Shown piece by piece: positions 13,650 to 13,689 of a stretch of 13,689 bases of DNA. Position 1 is the stretch's first letter; the number at the start of each line of letters is the position of its first letter. The notes under the pieces were generated by a model that was given only the letters and a program-made list of their open reading frames with translations, was not told the origin of the DNA and did not search any database. Origin of the DNA: Gammaproteobacteria bacterium. Its GTDB lineage: Bacteria > Pseudomonadota > Gammaproteobacteria > Comchoanobacterales > Comchoanobacteraceae. The stretch covers positions 1 to 13,689 of the forward strand of contig JAURNZ010000040.1 in the NCBI GenBank assembly GCA_030829925.1, given 5' to 3'. The translations under genes and the position numbers were made by a program.

Positions 13650-13689
13650 GTTAAAATTTAATTACTTTTGAAAGTCTGCTAAACATTCA

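Noticed and set aside
13662..13689. Possible 3' end of a convergent minus-strand gene (reads ECLADFQK then stop)
   Set aside because: Only nine codons are visible and another frame is also open, so it cannot be supported from this window.
1..13689. tRNA or rRNA genes, CRISPR arrays, insertion sequences, phage or defence genes
   Set aside because: Intergenic space is almost nil, the largest gap (3199-3309) holds only promoters, and no repeats, integrase or transposase motifs were seen.

Overview
The window is AT-rich (by eye well under 40 % GC) and tightly packed, with almost no intergenic DNA. It is chromosomal DNA of a proteobacterium, most likely a gammaproteobacterium. The evidence is the order atpI-B-E-F-H-A-G-D-C followed by glmU, E. 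coli-like lengths and motifs in the F1 subunits (AtpA has 513 residues, with Walker A and the arginine finger at E. coli numbering), a ubiquinone-pathway UbiA, and an SbcB-type exonuclease I. Low GC, gene overlaps and minimal spacers would suit a host-associated or streamlined lineage (Legionellales or Coxiella-like is a guess). No taxonomic marker in the window settles this.

Layout. Positions 1-155 hold the 3' end of an unrecognised plus-strand gene. It converges on a minus-strand cluster read from about 3200 down to 165: a small exported HlyD-like protein (lipoyl plus coiled coil only), a Bax-family glucosaminidase, ubiA (4-hydroxybenzoate polyprenyltransferase) and hemC (porphobilinogen deaminase). 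The first two overlap by 8 bp, and bax and ubiA overlap by about 44 bp. The only real intergenic region, 3199-3309, holds two divergent sigma70-like promoters and a 16-bp operator-like dyad. Rightward run trpS and sbcB (adjoining with no gap), the complete F-type ATP synthase operon, and glmU. A large hairpin spans the end of glmU, and the last 40 bases hold no supported gene.

How the genes work together. The rightward block makes the proton-driven ATP synthase: AtpB, E and F form the membrane motor and stalk; AtpH, A, G, D and C form the stalk cap and the catalytic head; AtpI is the assembly accessory. GlmU then makes UDP-GlcNAc for peptidoglycan and LPS. UbiA (respiratory quinone) and HemC (haem) on the other strand also serve respiration. 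TrpS and SbcB serve translation and DNA repair.

This is mostly a housekeeping region and I see no clear new defence or mobile system. The parts worth a second look are the HlyD-like/Bax pair with its dyad-containing promoter, a terminator-shaped element inside sbcB just upstream of the atp genes, a trpS promoter predicted to give a leaderless mRNA, and a GlmU with an unusual substitution in its nucleotidyltransferase pocket.
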